The notes beneath the pieces were generated by a model. That model had not been told where the DNA came from. It was given only the letters and a program-made list of their open reading frames with translations, and ran no database searches. From contig JACRCO010000080.1 in the NCBI GenBank assembly GCA_016218975.1, positions 1-64,000 on the forward strand: DNA of 64,000 bases, written 5' to 3'. This stretch comes from Deltaproteobacteria bacterium. GTDB lineage: Bacteria > Desulfobacterota > Deferrimicrobia > Deferrimicrobiales > Deferrimicrobiaceae. Positions 1 to 9,717 of the stretch are shown here, piece by piece. Every line of letters begins with the position of its first letter. Positions within the stretch are counted from its first letter, which is position 1. The translations under genes were made by a program, and so were the position numbers.

Positions 1-31
1 CTTCGGGGGCTAAAACAATTTCATATCTCAT
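1..31 (-). CDS. RelE/ParE-family toxin, N-terminal fragment (runs off left edge)
   Basis: An ATG at 31 opens a frame that stays open to the edge of the window and reads MRYEIVLAPE. This resembles the usual beginning of RelE/ParE superfamily toxins (a short beta strand followed by a proline and an acidic helix start). Only ten codons are visible, so the family call rests on this short match, the tightly placed promoter with a palindromic operator, and the neighbouring integron integrase. An in-frame ATG also lies at 40, but it would sit upstream of the predicted transcription start, so 31 is preferred. If real, the toxin is promoter-proximal and its antitoxin would lie beyond the left edge. 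Other short proteins could begin this way. Confidence 0.45.
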   Translation of the reverse strand, partial: MRYEIVLAPE

Positions 32-69
32 TCTGGCCATAATATAGCCAGAATATGGCCAGATGTCAA
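32..69 (-). promoter_or_regulatory. Sigma-70 promoter overlapped by palindromic operator
   Basis: Reading leftward there is TTGACA (64-69), a 17-base spacer and TATATT (41-46), with a start near 34-35. The promoter is covered by a perfect 10-bp inverted repeat, TCTGGCCATA at 32-41 and its complement at 54-63. A related half-site (CTGGCTATA in minus-strand reading) lies between the arms. Three CTGGCYATA-like half-sites placed across -10 and spacer are what an autorepressing toxin-antitoxin complex would use; that role is inferred. The start codon at 31 lies 3-4 bases from the predicted start, so the transcript would be nearly leaderless. Confidence 0.65.
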
Positions 70-92
70 TTCCTTTTCAGCTTCGAGCGTGA

Positions 93-110
93 ACCTAACG
101 AGGTTTAGAC
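93..110 (-). other. Putative integron recombination core (attI-like)
   Basis: On the minus strand GTTAGGT (99-93) matches the integron core consensus GTTRRRY exactly. It is preceded by CTAAAC (108-103), an imperfect inverse of the core, giving the left/right box layout of a simple recombination site. The site lies between the 3' end of the integrase gene and the promoter of the toxin fragment, where a cassette junction is expected if the integron has its integrase pointing toward the array. A seven-base match is weak on its own; position and polarity support it. The remaining sequence from 111 to 291 holds no gene that I can recognise. Confidence 0.35.
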
Positions 111-291
111 TGCCTATTTAAATCTATTGGAGACGGCGATGGGAGCCGGGATTGTTTGTTGAGTTGGGGTATTGATAAAGGGAATATTGTATTTTGGATC
201 AATGAGATAGCGTGGGATGAGGGGAAGTGGAGTTGCGGTGAAAAGCGGCTTGGGAGCGTAGGAAAGGCGGAAGGGGAAAGGCGGCTTGAGA

Positions 292-1323
292 TTATTCCAT
301 CCAGTCCGCCGGACTGCGGACGGCTTTTCCTCCCTTGTTCAGGACGTGGGTGTAGACCATCGTTGTGTTGACGTCCCGGTGACCGAGCAGTTCCTGGATT
401 GTCCGGATATCGTACCCGTCCTCCAGGAGATGGGTAGCGAAAGAATGCCGGAAGGTATGACAAGAGACGTGCTTCTCTATCCCTGCCCGTTCGACCGCTT
501 CCTTGACCGCGCGTTGAAGAACTGTTTCGTACAGATGGTGGCGGTATAGAAATCCCGTTTCGGGATCCTGGTATTGCCGCTGTGCGGGAAACACCCATTG
601 CCACCCCCACTGACGGTTTGCGTCGGGATATTTCCTTGATAACGCTTCCGGCAGTTTAACGTAGCCTCCTCCACTTTTCAAATCTCGTTCATGCCTTAGT
701 TTGACATCCTCAAGGTGGAGTTGCAGGCGCGTTTCCACGGCGGCAGGCAGAATCGTGACGCGATCACGGTTGCCCTTTCCCGCACGAATGGTGATCTGGC
801 GGTAGCCGAAGTCGATGTCCTTCACGCGAAGTTGCAGGCATTCAAGGAGGCGAAGCCCCGCTCCATACATAAGCATTGCGGCTACCCACTTCGGCCCAAC
901 TAGGCGCGACAGGACCTTGCGGACTTCGTCGCGGCGCATGACCACCGGAAGGCGCTTCGGTTTTTTCGCGCGGGCCATCTCGTCGAGATATTCGAGCTTC
1001 TTTCCCAGGACGGGACCGTATAGAAAGAGAAGGGCGCTTAAAGCCTGATTCTGCGTTGCCGCCGCCACATCCTTACGCGTTGCCAGGTGCGACAGAAATT
1101 TTTCCACCTCTGATCCTCCCGCTTCCAGCGGGTCGACGAGGCAGTGATGTTTCATATATCGCGCGATCCAGCCGAGGTAGGCTTCCTCCGTCCTTCGGCT
1201 GTAATGGCGCCTCCGGATCTCGGCGCGAACCCGGTCGAGAAGCGGCGGGAGGCTGCTCGACAGATTATTCGCTGTCACGATTACGCGGGAATCGCCGTTC
1301 TTTTTGTCTGGCACGATTCGCAT
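292..1323 (-). CDS. intI: Integron integrase (IntI-family tyrosine recombinase)
   Basis: This is a tyrosine recombinase of about 343 residues that would join attI and attC sites. A SAM-like N-terminal DNA-binding domain ([14 protein letters not shown]) precedes the catalytic domain. Catalytic residues are visible in GAGLRLLE (Arg), [12 protein letters not shown] (His and Arg) and [15 protein letters not shown] (His and nucleophile Tyr). The segment [20 protein letters not shown] is the extra patch that separates IntI from XerC/XerD. The ATG at 1323 is chosen; a TTG at 1359 would add 12 residues. The gene lies 109 bp beyond the radical SAM gene in the same direction. Any cassettes must lie to the left, past its 3' end, because the right side holds chromosomal genes. 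It appears intact. Confidence 0.93.
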   Translation of the reverse strand: MRIVPDKKNGDSRVIVTANNLSSSLPPLLDRVRAEIRRRHYSRRTEEAYLGWIARYMKHHCLVDPLEAGGSEVEKFLSHLATRKDVAAATQNQALSALLFLYGPVLGKKLEYLDEMARAKKPKRLPVVMRRDEVRKVLSRLVGPKWVAAMLMYGAGLRLLECLQLRVKDIDFGYRQITIRAGKGNRDRVTILPAAVETRLQLHLEDVKLRHERDLKSGGGYVKLPEALSRKYPDANRQWGWQWVFPAQRQYQDPETGFLYRHHLYETVLQRAVKEAVERAGIEKHVSCHTFRHSFATHLLEDGYDIRTIQELLGHRDVNTTMVYTHVLNKGGKAVRSPADWME

Positions 1324-1432
1324 GCCCGGATTTTCCAGCAAATTCCGTTCCAAACCCAAGAAAAAAAACCGATAGACGAAATTAAATCGTTTGCCTCGGG
1401 AGGACGGACGGTCGCGAGCGGCTACGCGATCA

Positions 1433-3175
1433 TTATCCCCCCAGGATCGACTCGTAACGTGCGCGGAGGATCTTTTTCGGCACGCCGCCTTCGACGATGT
1501 CCCAGGGGAAATACTCTATCGCACCTCTTTCACGATGGACGATATCATTCAGAGGAACGGCAAGGCGGTCAGGGGAAAGCTTGAGTCTTCCCTTTTTGGC
1601 GTGGCGAAGCGCCTGCTCCACCCGGCGGTCCGACAGCCCCAGGAAACCCTGGAGGATGGCCGACGATGGAGCCTCCGGCTCGATGCGCAGATTGGGAATC
1701 GACCGGATACCCGAAGCGATCTTCACCTTGCGTGATTTGAGTTCCCGCTCCGTTGTCATCGGCGCCCATTGAAGCGGCGTGAACGGCTTCGGCACAAAAG
1801 GAGAAAGCACCGCGCTGATGGTGCCCATTTTTCCCACTGCCTTGGATTCTTCAAGAGCCGCATTCCTGAATGCGCGAAGAAATTCGATGGTTCCGTATGT
1901 TTCTTCTTCCTCGCTTGCGCCGGGGACTCCAGACAGGAAATAGAGTTTGAAGGAGACGATCCCCGCCCGGATGAGAGTCCTTGCGGCGTCTATAAAAACG
2001 GCGTCCTTTACTCGCTTGCCGATCCGCGCGCGTAGCCGTTCGTCGCCGCACTCGGGAGCCAGCGCGACGGTGCGATGCCCGCTGGTTTTCAGGATCTCCG
2101 CGATTTCCTCGTCCACAAGGTCGGCGCGGATCGAAGCGGGAGACACCGCGCCGCCGCGGGCGAGTATATCATGTGAAAATTCCTTGAAGTGCCGCCAGTC
2201 GAGGACGGCCGCGCCTATCATCCCGATCCTGTTTCGATGGAGCCAAACCGCCTCAACGGCAGCCTGAATGAAGGGAAGGGGCATCTCGCGGAATTCGGGA
2301 CAGGCGTGTGCAGCGGCGCAGAAGGAACACATCCTGGGGCAGCCGCGGGAGGTTTCCACAAGCGCCATTCTGCCCAGTTCTGCATCCTCGGAAAGAATAA
2401 CGGGGACCGGCGGATACCCGGAGAGATCGATCTTCTCTCGGATGACCTTTTCGGGAAAACCGGGAATAGGTTTGAGGGAACGCAACCTGCCCGCAGCATA
2501 CGCGTCTGCTTCTTTCCCGCCGAGCATCCGCAGCCTCGGATCCCCGGCGGAATCGTAGGACTTTTCGTATTCAGGAACATATCCTGCCGGGACAAATATT
2601 CCCGGAATTGCGGCAAGCTCTTTCAGATATGCCTTGTCGCCCGGGTGATGAGATCCTATGTCGAGGATAGCCTCCACCGCCCTTTCCCCGTCGCCGATCA
2701 CAACGGCGTCGGCGAAGACTCCGGCGGGCTCCGGGTTGAGGGATGCGGCGAATCCACCGGCAAGTACAAGCGGTCGTGGATAGCCGCTGCCCTCGCGGTC
2801 TCTGCGGAAGGGGGCAATTCCTCCCGCGGCGAGGATTGCGGAAACGTTCGGCAGGTCGTTCTCGAAGGACAGGGAGAAGGCTACGATGTCGAACTCTTTC
2901 AGCGGTGCGCCGCTCTCCAGAGTGGAGAGGGGAAGCATACGCCGGGAGAGGATTTTCTCTTCAGCCGCGGAAGGCAGGAAGGCCCGCTCGCACAGGGCGT
3001 CGGGCCTTTCGTTGATGCGCGCGTGGATGGACAGGAAACCCAGGTTCGACATCCCCGCGGCGTACCGGTTCGGGAAGATAAGCGCGACGCTGAGCCGTCC
3101 GCCGTGCTCCTTCCGTTTCCCCCCCACCTCCCGGGAGAGGACGGCATCGTGGAGCTTGCGGATCTCCCAGGTCAT
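1433..3175 (-). CDS. Radical SAM protein with B12-binding-like N-terminal domain
   Basis: An enzyme of about 580 residues. The C-terminal two thirds carry the [4Fe-4S]-SAM motif CPRMCSFC (CxxxCxxC) in the context [10 protein letters not shown]. The first 250 residues resemble the Rossmann-like B12-binding half of the family ([18 protein letters not shown], then LVLAGG and VIGDGE). Such proteins are often methylthiotransferase-like or of unknown substrate; no substrate can be assigned here. The ATG at 3175 is chosen; a TTG at 3214 in the same frame is possible. It follows ftsZ closely in the same direction and may be cotranscribed with the division cluster. No inactivating changes were seen. 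Confidence 0.85.
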   Translation of the reverse strand: MTWEIRKLHDAVLSREVGGKRKEHGGRLSVALIFPNRYAAGMSNLGFLSIHARINERPDALCERAFLPSAAEEKILSRRMLPLSTLESGAPLKEFDIVAFSLSFENDLPNVSAILAAGGIAPFRRDREGSGYPRPLVLAGGFAASLNPEPAGVFADAVVIGDGERAVEAILDIGSHHPGDKAYLKELAAIPGIFVPAGYVPEYEKSYDSAGDPRLRMLGGKEADAYAAGRLRSLKPIPGFPEKVIREKIDLSGYPPVPVILSEDAELGRMALVETSRGCPRMCSFCAAAHACPEFREMPLPFIQAAVEAVWLHRNRIGMIGAAVLDWRHFKEFSHDILARGGAVSPASIRADLVDEEIAEILKTSGHRTVALAPECGDERLRARIGKRVKDAVFIDAARTLIRAGIVSFKLYFLSGVPGASEEEETYGTIEFLRAFRNAALEESKAVGKMGTISAVLSPFVPKPFTPLQWAPMTTERELKSRKVKIASGIRSIPNLRIEPEAPSSAILQGFLGLSDRRVEQALRHAKKGRLKLSPDRLAVPLNDIVHRERGAIEYFPWDIVEGGVPKKILRARYESILGG

Positions 3176-3228
3176 GACATTCGTTGGGGGCGGCCCGGGC
3201 CGGTCCGCGGACAAACCGCCCGTCTGTC

Positions 3229-4407
3229 CTACTCTCCCCGGCGACGCAGGAACGTGGGAATCTCGAATTCGTCGAGGGCCTCCACCTCGCTCTCCTTGTC
3301 GATGACCGGAAGGTCCTCGAGCCGCTCCACCCGTTCCACCCTCTCCGGCGGCTTCTGCGGCGCGGCCCGCATGAAGGTCGGTTTTTCCAGGTCTTCCTTT
3401 CCCACGAGCTTGATCATCCGGCGCGGCCCCTTCCAGATGCTTTCCGCCACTCCCGGCTCGAACCCCGTGGCGATCACCGTCACCTTCAGTTCGTCCTCGA
3501 TCGTCTCGTCGATGACGGTGCCGAAGATGATGTTCGCTTCCTCGTCGGCCTCCTGCTGGATGAGGCTTGCCGCCTCGTGAACCTCGCTCATCGAGAGGGA
3601 CGGGCCCGCGGTGATGTTTATCAACACGCCCCGCGCCCCGCGGATGGAGACGTCTTCGAGAAGCGGGCTGGAGATCGCCTTCTCCGCCGCGGCGACCGCG
3701 CGGTTATGGCCGGACGCGCATCCCATGCCCATCAGCGCCACGCCCATCCCCGACATGATCGTCTTTACATCCGCGAAATCCAGGTTGATGTAGCCCGGCT
3801 TCGTCACCAGCTCGGAGATGCCGCGCACTGCGTGGAAGAGCACCTCGTCCACTCTGCGGAAGGCCTCCGTGAACCGCATGTCCTTACCTGCGATGAGGAG
3901 GAGCTTCTCGTTCGGAATGACGATGATCGTGTCGACGATCGACCGCAGGTCCTTTACGCCGATCTCCGCCTGGCGCCGCCGCGTGCTGCCCTCGAAGGCG
4001 AACGGACGCGTGACAACGCCGACAGTCAGCGCCCCGGCCTCCTTCGCAACCTCCGCCACGACGGGACCCGCGCCCGTGCCGGTGCCCCCGCCCAACCCCG
4101 CCGTGATGAACACCATATCGGCGCCGTTCAAGGATTCGCGCAGGAGGTCCCGGTCCTCGAGCGCCGCCTGCCGCCCGATCTCGGGATTGGCCCCCGCACC
4201 CCGTCCCTTGGTGAGCCGCGCTCCGAGCTGGATCTTCAGGGGGGCAAGGTTCCTCGAAAGGGCCTGGGCGTCCGTGTTGGCCGCGATGAACTCCACGCCG
4301 TTCAGGCCCTCTTCGATCATCGTGTTGATGGCGTTGCCGCCGCCGCCCCCCACGCCGAACACCTTTATTACGGCATGGACGCGGTTCTCCTCGATAAGCG
4401 TGAACAT
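3229..4407 (-). CDS. ftsZ: Cell division protein FtsZ
   Basis: Tubulin-like GTPase of 392 residues that forms the cytokinetic ring. The nucleotide-binding motifs [12 protein letters not shown] near the N-terminus and [13 protein letters not shown] near residue 105 are intact. The T7 synergy region reads NLDFADVK. The C-terminal peptide EIPTFLRRR is the conserved tail that binds FtsA and other membrane anchors, separated from the globular domain by a linker of roughly 50 residues. The start has a strong ribosome site (AAGGAGGAAGG) eight bases upstream. It follows ftsA by 25 bp and is the last gene of the dcw cluster. Confidence 0.98.
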   Translation of the reverse strand: MFTLIEENRVHAVIKVFGVGGGGGNAINTMIEEGLNGVEFIAANTDAQALSRNLAPLKIQLGARLTKGRGAGANPEIGRQAALEDRDLLRESLNGADMVFITAGLGGGTGTGAGPVVAEVAKEAGALTVGVVTRPFAFEGSTRRRQAEIGVKDLRSIVDTIIVIPNEKLLLIAGKDMRFTEAFRRVDEVLFHAVRGISELVTKPGYINLDFADVKTIMSGMGVALMGMGCASGHNRAVAAAEKAISSPLLEDVSIRGARGVLINITAGPSLSMSEVHEAASLIQQEADEEANIIFGTVIDETIEDELKVTVIATGFEPGVAESIWKGPRRMIKLVGKEDLEKPTFMRAAPQKPPERVERVERLEDLPVIDKESEVEALDEFEIPTFLRRRGE

Positions 4408-4432
4408 GAGCCCTTCCTCCTTATCGTTCGAC

Positions 4433-5662
4433 TTAGATATGTTTCGTGAGGATGCGCTTCAGCCAATCCAGCCAGCCGCCGGCCCCCGGTTCCTCACCTT
4501 GAGCGGCGATCATGTCTGCCATATTCGCCCCGTAGAGCGCAAGCCCTACCGCCGTCGCGTATCCGGGGCTGCTGACGACTTCCACCAGCCCCCCGATTCC
4601 GATCGGCCCTCCCCGCCGCACCGGGAGCTGAAACACTCGCTCACCCAGCTCGACGAGCCCGTCCAGCAGGCAGCCTCCGCCCGTCAGCACGATGCCGGCC
4701 CCCAATGTCTCTTCGTATCCCGAGCGAAGTATTTCCTTCCTGAGGAGGGCGAATATCTCTTCCGCGCGCGGCTCGATGATCTCGCTTAAATACTGCCGGC
4801 GGATGGGCCGCGGTTGCCGCCCGCCAACACCGGGCAGTTCCACCAGTTCGTCCCGACGCACCTTCTGGATCATTGCGCTTCCGGATGCGATTTTTAAAGC
4901 CTCCGCGTCGGCCCACGGGATCTTTAGCCCGATCGCGACGTCCGAGGTAACGTTCGATCCCCCCAATGGAAGAACGAAGGTGTGGCGAAGCGCCTCCCCG
5001 TGGAAAATGGCCATCTCGACGGTTCCCGCACCGAAATCGAGGAGGACGACTCCGACTTCCCTCTCCTCGGGCGTCAGCACCGCGTTGGCTGAAACCAATG
5101 GCCCGAGCGCGATCTCGTCGACCGAAAGATCCGCTTTCTCCACACACTTGACCAGGTTTCGGGTGCTGGGAACGTCGTCGGTAACCACGTGAACGCGGGC
5201 GTCAAGGCGAATCCCTGCCACGCCTCGAGGGTCCTTTATCCCCCCGATGTCGTCCACGCTGAACTCCTGCGTCAGTACGTGCAGGATCTCCCGGTCGTTC
5301 GGAAGCTCCACCGCCTTGGCGAGTGCAAGAACCCGCGCCACGTCTTCCTCTGTCACCTCACGCTCGTTTCTCACGGAAATCGCGGCATGGCTGTTGAACG
5401 ACTTGATCAGCGGACCGGAAACCCCCACAAAGGCGGATCCGATGGAAATGCCCGTCATCTTTTCCGCCTCGCCGACGCTATTACGGATCGAGCTGACCGT
5501 TGCGTCCACGTTGACCACCGCGCCCTTGCGCATCCCCTCCGTGGGGTTTTCGCCGGCGCCCAGGATCTCCAGGCCTTCCGGCCCCTTCTTCGCCACAACC
5601 GTGGCCACCTTGCTCGATCCGATGTCCAGTCCGACGATTACCGGTGTGGAGCCCGTATCCAT
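4433..5662 (-). CDS. ftsA: Cell division protein FtsA
   Basis: Actin-fold ATPase of 409 residues that tethers FtsZ to the inner membrane and recruits later division proteins. The N-terminus [14 protein letters not shown] is the phosphate-1 loop; [14 protein letters not shown] and [12 protein letters not shown] correspond to phosphate-2 and the adenosine motif. The C-terminal end [11 protein letters not shown] looks like the amphipathic membrane-targeting helix. The start ATG directly follows the TAA stop of ftsQ (TAAATG), so translation is probably coupled. The SHS2/1C subdomain lies between about residues 85 and 165. Length and order are normal for the family. Confidence 0.97.
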   Translation of the reverse strand: MDTGSTPVIVGLDIGSSKVATVVAKKGPEGLEILGAGENPTEGMRKGAVVNVDATVSSIRNSVGEAEKMTGISIGSAFVGVSGPLIKSFNSHAAISVRNEREVTEEDVARVLALAKAVELPNDREILHVLTQEFSVDDIGGIKDPRGVAGIRLDARVHVVTDDVPSTRNLVKCVEKADLSVDEIALGPLVSANAVLTPEEREVGVVLLDFGAGTVEMAIFHGEALRHTFVLPLGGSNVTSDVAIGLKIPWADAEALKIASGSAMIQKVRRDELVELPGVGGRQPRPIRRQYLSEIIEPRAEEIFALLRKEILRSGYEETLGAGIVLTGGGCLLDGLVELGERVFQLPVRRGGPIGIGGLVEVVSSPGYATAVGLALYGANMADMIAAQGEEPGAGGWLDWLKRILTKHI

Positions 5663-6502
5663 TTATTCCCCCGGCCGCACGAAGATGCGGCCCGCTGTTT
5701 TCAGGTCGACGATACCGTTCGCCTGCCCGAGGTTGGCAAGTTTCGGCATCGCTTCCTCTATCCGCTGCATGGCCTCGCGGACTTCCATCGTTCCGATTTT
5801 CAGTTGCAGGCCGGAGTCCCTGGTCACGAGCGTGTATCCATCCTGGGCGTCGAAGTGGATCTCGGAGACATTCTGGCGAAGGGCGCCCGATTCGGTGGCG
5901 CGCAGCAACTCGAGCGTCCGCTTCAGGTTTCGTTGGGTGACCGCGTCGTTCGCCTTGAGATCGCCCTGCGAAAAACCGGTGAGGATGGGAAAGTTCTTCC
6001 GGTCGTAGGAGCTCAGCCGCTTGAAGATCTTCCCCTGCTCGTCGACGTAATAAAGCGCATCGAGGTTGATCATGGCGACGGGATGGCGCTCTTCGATTCG
6101 CACAACGAGCCGATCGGGAAAGGCCTTTCGCACCGCCACGCTTCGCACCCACGGATGTGTCTGCAGCCGCCGGCCAATGTCCTGTGAAGAGAGCGCCCAG
6201 ATGTTCCCCTGAGGCACGCCCGAAAGCATCCCGGAGACCTCCTCACGCGTTACGTAGTCGCACCGGTTCAGGTCGATCTCTCGCACGGCGAACAGGCGGG
6301 AATGGCCCAGCCAGGAATAAACGGCCGCCCCTGCCGCGGTGACGAGGACCACGGCGAGGAGCGCCGCGGCGACGGGAAGCACCTGCCGGAATGTAAACCG
6401 GGTTTCCCGGGGATTCTTCTCCTTCCCCTTCTTTCTGGCGGCGTGTTTTTTTTTCCCACGCTTGCCGAGCGATTTCTTGTGATATGCCTTGTACTCGATC
6501 AT
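5663..6502 (-). CDS. ftsQ: Cell division protein FtsQ/DivIB
   Basis: Bitopic inner-membrane protein of 279 residues that links early and late division proteins (the FtsQLB complex). A lysine-rich cytoplasmic tail of about 40 residues precedes a single membrane segment near residues 44-68. A POTRA domain follows (LFAVREIDLNRCDYVTREEV through HPWVRSVAVRKAFPDRLVV), then the FtsQ beta domain ending at VDLKTAGRIFVRPGE. It directly abuts ddl upstream and ftsA downstream, as in classical dcw clusters. Nothing is missing. Confidence 0.95.
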   Translation of the reverse strand: MIEYKAYHKKSLGKRGKKKHAARKKGKEKNPRETRFTFRQVLPVAAALLAVVLVTAAGAAVYSWLGHSRLFAVREIDLNRCDYVTREEVSGMLSGVPQGNIWALSSQDIGRRLQTHPWVRSVAVRKAFPDRLVVRIEERHPVAMINLDALYYVDEQGKIFKRLSSYDRKNFPILTGFSQGDLKANDAVTQRNLKRTLELLRATESGALRQNVSEIHFDAQDGYTLVTRDSGLQLKIGTMEVREAMQRIEEAMPKLANLGQANGIVDLKTAGRIFVRPGE

Positions 6503-7438
6503 CTACTTGGACAACCCCGCGTCGTCGAGGATTTCCAGCACGAGTTCGTCGAACGACAGCCCGTCGAACTTCGCAGCCTTCGGCAGCAGGCTCGTCTCCG
6601 TCATCCCCGGTATGGTGTTCGCCTCCAGGAAGAACAGGTTGTTCGCCGGGTCCACCCGGTAATCCAGGCGGGCCGCTCCCCGCAGCGTCAAGGCTGCCGC
6701 GGCTTTGCGGGTGTATTCCGCCGCCCGCGCGAGGATGTCGCGGTCCATGGGGACCGGGATCACGTAATCGGTTTGCCCAACGGTGTACTTCGACTTATAG
6801 TCGTAGAACCCTGATCCGGACTTCGGCACGATCTCTATCGCCGGGAGGACCTTCCCGTTCAGGATCCCCACCGTGATCTCCCTGCCGGGAATGTAGGCTT
6901 CGACCAGGATCCGGCTGTCGAATTTACGCGCATCGGCGATGGCCGGACCCCACTCCTCTTTCAGCCGGACAATGCTCACGCCGACCGTGGACCCCTCCCG
7001 ATCGGGCTTGACGACAAAGGGGTATCCCATGCCCGGAGGCGGCGGCCCGTCCAGCATCTCCCCTTCGTAAACGACGTCTTGCGCGACGGGTACCCCTGCA
7101 GAGGCCGCCACGCGCTTGGCCAGGACCTTGCTCATCGAAAGTGCGGAGGCGAGCACTCCGGACCCCGTGTACGGAATCCCCGCAAGCTCGAACGCTCCCT
7201 GGATGCATCCGTCCTCGCCGAAGCGGCCGTGCAGGGCGATGAACGCCACATCCACGCCCGCGGTTCTGACCGCGGCGAGCCAATCTCCTCCGATGTCGAT
7301 TTCCTTGACGGCGTACCCCTGCCTGCGGAGCGCCGAGGCCGCGGCCGCGCCCGTGCGGAGCGATACCTCCCGTTCGGAGGATTCCCCCCCAAGGAACACC
7401 CCTACCGTCCTTCCCTTGTACCGGCCTTTTTCAGGCAT
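6503..7438 (-). CDS. ddl: D-alanine-D-alanine ligase
   Basis: ATP-grasp enzyme of about 311 residues that makes the D-Ala-D-Ala dipeptide added by MurF. The motifs FLGGESSEREVSL at the N-terminus, HGRFGEDGCIQG in the middle and FVVKPDREGSTVGVS (ATP-grasp) are clear. FFLEANTIPGMTETSLLP near the C-terminus carries metal ligands. The ATG at 7438 overlaps the end of murB by 8 bases; the frame extends to 7480, but this would run deeper into murB. Placement between murB and ftsQ is typical of proteobacterial dcw clusters. Confidence 0.97.
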   Translation of the reverse strand: MPEKGRYKGRTVGVFLGGESSEREVSLRTGAAAASALRRQGYAVKEIDIGGDWLAAVRTAGVDVAFIALHGRFGEDGCIQGAFELAGIPYTGSGVLASALSMSKVLAKRVAASAGVPVAQDVVYEGEMLDGPPPPGMGYPFVVKPDREGSTVGVSIVRLKEEWGPAIADARKFDSRILVEAYIPGREITVGILNGKVLPAIEIVPKSGSGFYDYKSKYTVGQTDYVIPVPMDRDILARAAEYTRKAAAALTLRGAARLDYRVDPANNLFFLEANTIPGMTETSLLPKAAKFDGLSFDELVLEILDDAGLSK

Positions 7439-8327
7439 CGAAGACACCCCACAATTTGACTTCGAGCGCCAGCTCCACACCGGCCGTGGCCCGAACGGTC
7501 TGCCGGGCCCGATCGATGAGGCGCATGGCTTCCGCCGCGGAAGCCTGCCCCGCGTTGATCATGAAGTTGGCGTGTTTCTCCGAGAAGAGCGCGTCCCCTT
7601 CCCGCGCACCCTTCATGCCCGCCTGGTCCAGCAGCCGTGCGGCCTTCTCGCCTCCCCTTGGGTTGCGGAACGTGGAGCCGAAAGTCCGCGCCCCCCACGG
7701 CTGCGTGGCCCGGCGCTTTTCGTTGTAGATACGGATGCGATCGAACGACTCGTCCGAATTGCCGAAGGCCAGCCGGAAAGCTACACGGGATATGATTCCT
7801 CTCATGGGGAAATTCGCCTCGCGATAGCCGAAATGGATGTCGCGGGAGTCGAGCCGGACGAGCCTTCCATCCATGTCCACGATTTCCACCCATTCCGCCA
7901 GTTCGCCGATGGAGCGTCCGTACGCCCCCGCGTTCATCGATATTGCGCCGCCGACCGTTCCGGGTATCCCTGCCAGCTCCTCCGCTCCGGAGAGGCCCGA
8001 GAGCGCGCAGAGCACGGAGAAGCGAGGAAGCATCGTCCCGCCTTCTGCGACGACGGCCCCTCCGGGGGAGAAGATCATCTTCCCCATGTTTTTCTTCAGG
8101 CACATCACCGTCCCACGGATCCCACCGTCGTTTACCAGCAGGTTGCTCCCGGCGCCCAGGAATCGCACCTCACGTCCGTGCTGCCGCTCCGAGCGCAGGA
8201 TTTCCTGGATCTCCTGGAGGGAGCGCGGGAAAACCATCCGCTCCGCGGCGCCGCCGATGCCCACAGTCGTGAAATCCCGAAGCTTCGCGCCGAAGACTTC
8301 CTCGATTCTTCCTCCCGCAGCCCGCAT
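7431..8327 (-). CDS. murB: UDP-N-acetylenolpyruvoylglucosamine reductase
   Basis: FAD-dependent cytosolic reductase that completes UDP-MurNAc synthesis. FTTVGIGGAAERMVFP and LGAGSNLLVNDGG form the FAD site; GIPGTVGGAISMNAGAYG and FGSTFRNP carry substrate and catalytic residues, and EALFSEKHANF-type sequence near the end fits the family. It is about 298 residues from the ATG at 8327, which follows a GGGAG ribosome site and begins 22 bases after the murC stop. The longer frame to 8387 would overlap murC by 38 bases. Confidence 0.96.
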   Translation of the reverse strand: MRAAGGRIEEVFGAKLRDFTTVGIGGAAERMVFPRSLQEIQEILRSERQHGREVRFLGAGSNLLVNDGGIRGTVMCLKKNMGKMIFSPGGAVVAEGGTMLPRFSVLCALSGLSGAEELAGIPGTVGGAISMNAGAYGRSIGELAEWVEIVDMDGRLVRLDSRDIHFGYREANFPMRGIISRVAFRLAFGNSDESFDRIRIYNEKRRATQPWGARTFGSTFRNPRGGEKAARLLDQAGMKGAREGDALFSEKHANFMINAGQASAAEAMRLIDRARQTVRATAGVELALEVKLWGVFDA

Positions 8328-8349
8328 CCATCTCCCTTTCGCCCGGCCG

Positions 8350-9717
8350 TCAGCCGGAAAGGAGGCTCTCTCCCAGTTTCCAGACATCGCCCGCTCCCAT
8401 TGTGAAAAAAATGTCCCCGGGGCAGAGCCTGGGGACTATCGTTCCCTGCGCCTCCACTGCCTTCCCTGCGTATACGGCCGCCTTGTGCCCGTGCTGCCCG
8501 ATCGCCTCGCAGAGCCGCTCCCCCGTAGCGCCGGGGATCGGTTCCTCCCCCGCGGCATACACGTCGAAGACGAACAACAGGTCCGCGTTGTGGAACGCCG
8601 AGAGGAAATCGCGGAAAAGGCCGTGCGTCCGCGAAAAACGGTGTGGCTGGAACCCCACGACGATCCGGCGATCCGGCCACACTTCCCGCGCCGCGGCGAG
8701 CGTGGCGCGAATCTCCTCCGGGTGGTGGCCGTAGTCGTCGACGACCGTCACGCCGTTTTTCTCCCCCTTCACCTGGAACCGGCGCACGACGCCTCCGTAT
8801 TCGGCAAGGCCGTCCCGGACCTTTTCGAAGGGGATCCCCAGCTCCATCGCGACCGCCAGTGCGGCCAGTGCGTTGCTCACGTTGTGCTTCCCGGGAGCCT
8901 TGAGCGCGACTTCTCCGAGCGGCTCCCCGCGGCGGAGAACCCTGAAACGGTTGTTCATCCCCTCGGGCACGACGCCGTCGGCCCGGTAATCCGCATGGGC
9001 GGAAAAGCCGTAAGTGACGGTAGTCTTTTCCACCGACGGGATCAGCTCCTGAACGTTCGGATGGTCTATGCACAACACCGCGAAGCCGTAAAAGGGGACC
9101 TTGTTGACGAAGTGGAGGAAGTTCTCCTTGATCTGCCCGATGCCCGTGTAAAAATCCAGGTGCTCGGGGTCGATGTTCGTCACCACGGCCACCGTAGGTG
9201 ACAATTTGAGGAAGGAGCCGTCGCTTTCATCGGCCTCCGCGACGAGGAACTCGCCCTGCCCCAGCTTGGCGTTCGAGCCCAGGCTGTTCAGCTTGCCACC
9301 CACGACGGCGGTGGGATCCCATCCCGCGTGGGCAAGGACCGTCGCAACCATCGACGTGGTCGTCGTCTTGCCGTGCGTACCGGCGATCGCGATGCCGTAC
9401 TTCATCCGCATCAGCTCGGAGAGCATCTCCGCGCGCGGAATGACGGGTATCTTCCTGCGATGCGCCTCCACGACCTCTGGGTTGTCCGGCTTGACGGCCG
9501 AGGAGTACACGACGACGTGCCCGTCCGACGGTACATTCCCGGCGGCGTGTCCGGTCCGTACCTCTGCGCCGAGCCTTTCCAGCCGCTCCGTAGTGTCGGA
9601 GCGACGAAGGTCCGAGCCGCTTACCCGGTAACCGAGATTCAGGAGGAGTTCCGCGATGCCGCTCATCCCGATGCCGCCGATACCGACGAAATGTATGTGC
9701 AGTCCCTTTCTATACAC
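8350..9717 (-). CDS. murC: UDP-N-acetylmuramate-L-alanine ligase
   Basis: ATP-dependent ligase (about 455 residues) that adds L-Ala to UDP-MurNAc. [19 protein letters not shown] is the N-terminal Rossmann motif, [18 protein letters not shown] is the Mur-ligase P-loop, and [12 protein letters not shown] is the C-terminal domain signature. The start is the GTG at 9717: it is preceded by a GGAGAGG ribosome site and overlaps the murG stop by 8 bases (GTGTATAG). The open frame to 9930 reads non-homologous sequence antisense to nothing and inside murG, so it is rejected. Confidence 0.97.
   Translation of the reverse strand: MYRKGLHIHFVGIGGIGMSGIAELLLNLGYRVSGSDLRRSDTTERLERLGAEVRTGHAAGNVPSDGHVVVYSSAVKPDNPEVVEAHRRKIPVIPRAEMLSELMRMKYGIAIAGTHGKTTTTSMVATVLAHAGWDPTAVVGGKLNSLGSNAKLGQGEFLVAEADESDGSFLKLSPTVAVVTNIDPEHLDFYTGIGQIKENFLHFVNKVPFYGFAVLCIDHPNVQELIPSVEKTTVTYGFSAHADYRADGVVPEGMNNRFRVLRRGEPLGEVALKAPGKHNVSNALAALAVAMELGIPFEKVRDGLAEYGGVVRRFQVKGEKNGVTVVDDYGHHPEEIRATLAAAREVWPDRRIVVGFQPHRFSRTHGLFRDFLSAFHNADLLFVFDVYAAGEEPIPGATGERLCEAIGQHGHKAAVYAGKAVEAQGTIVPRLCPGDIFFTMGAGDVWKLGESLLSG

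Noticed and set aside
1360-1400. Terminator with T8 run before intI
   Set aside because: The run TTTTTTTT follows only a 4-bp stem, too weak to call a terminator.
1360-1432. Cassette array or attI on the 5' side of intI
   Set aside because: Only 73-109 bp separate intI from the radical SAM gene, which is chromosomal and co-oriented; no core-site pair was seen.
2189-3580. Long plus-strand open frame (463 codons) opposite the radical SAM gene and ftsZ
   Set aside because: It is fully antisense to two well-supported genes, has no recognisable domain, and is the kind of frame that high GC content creates.
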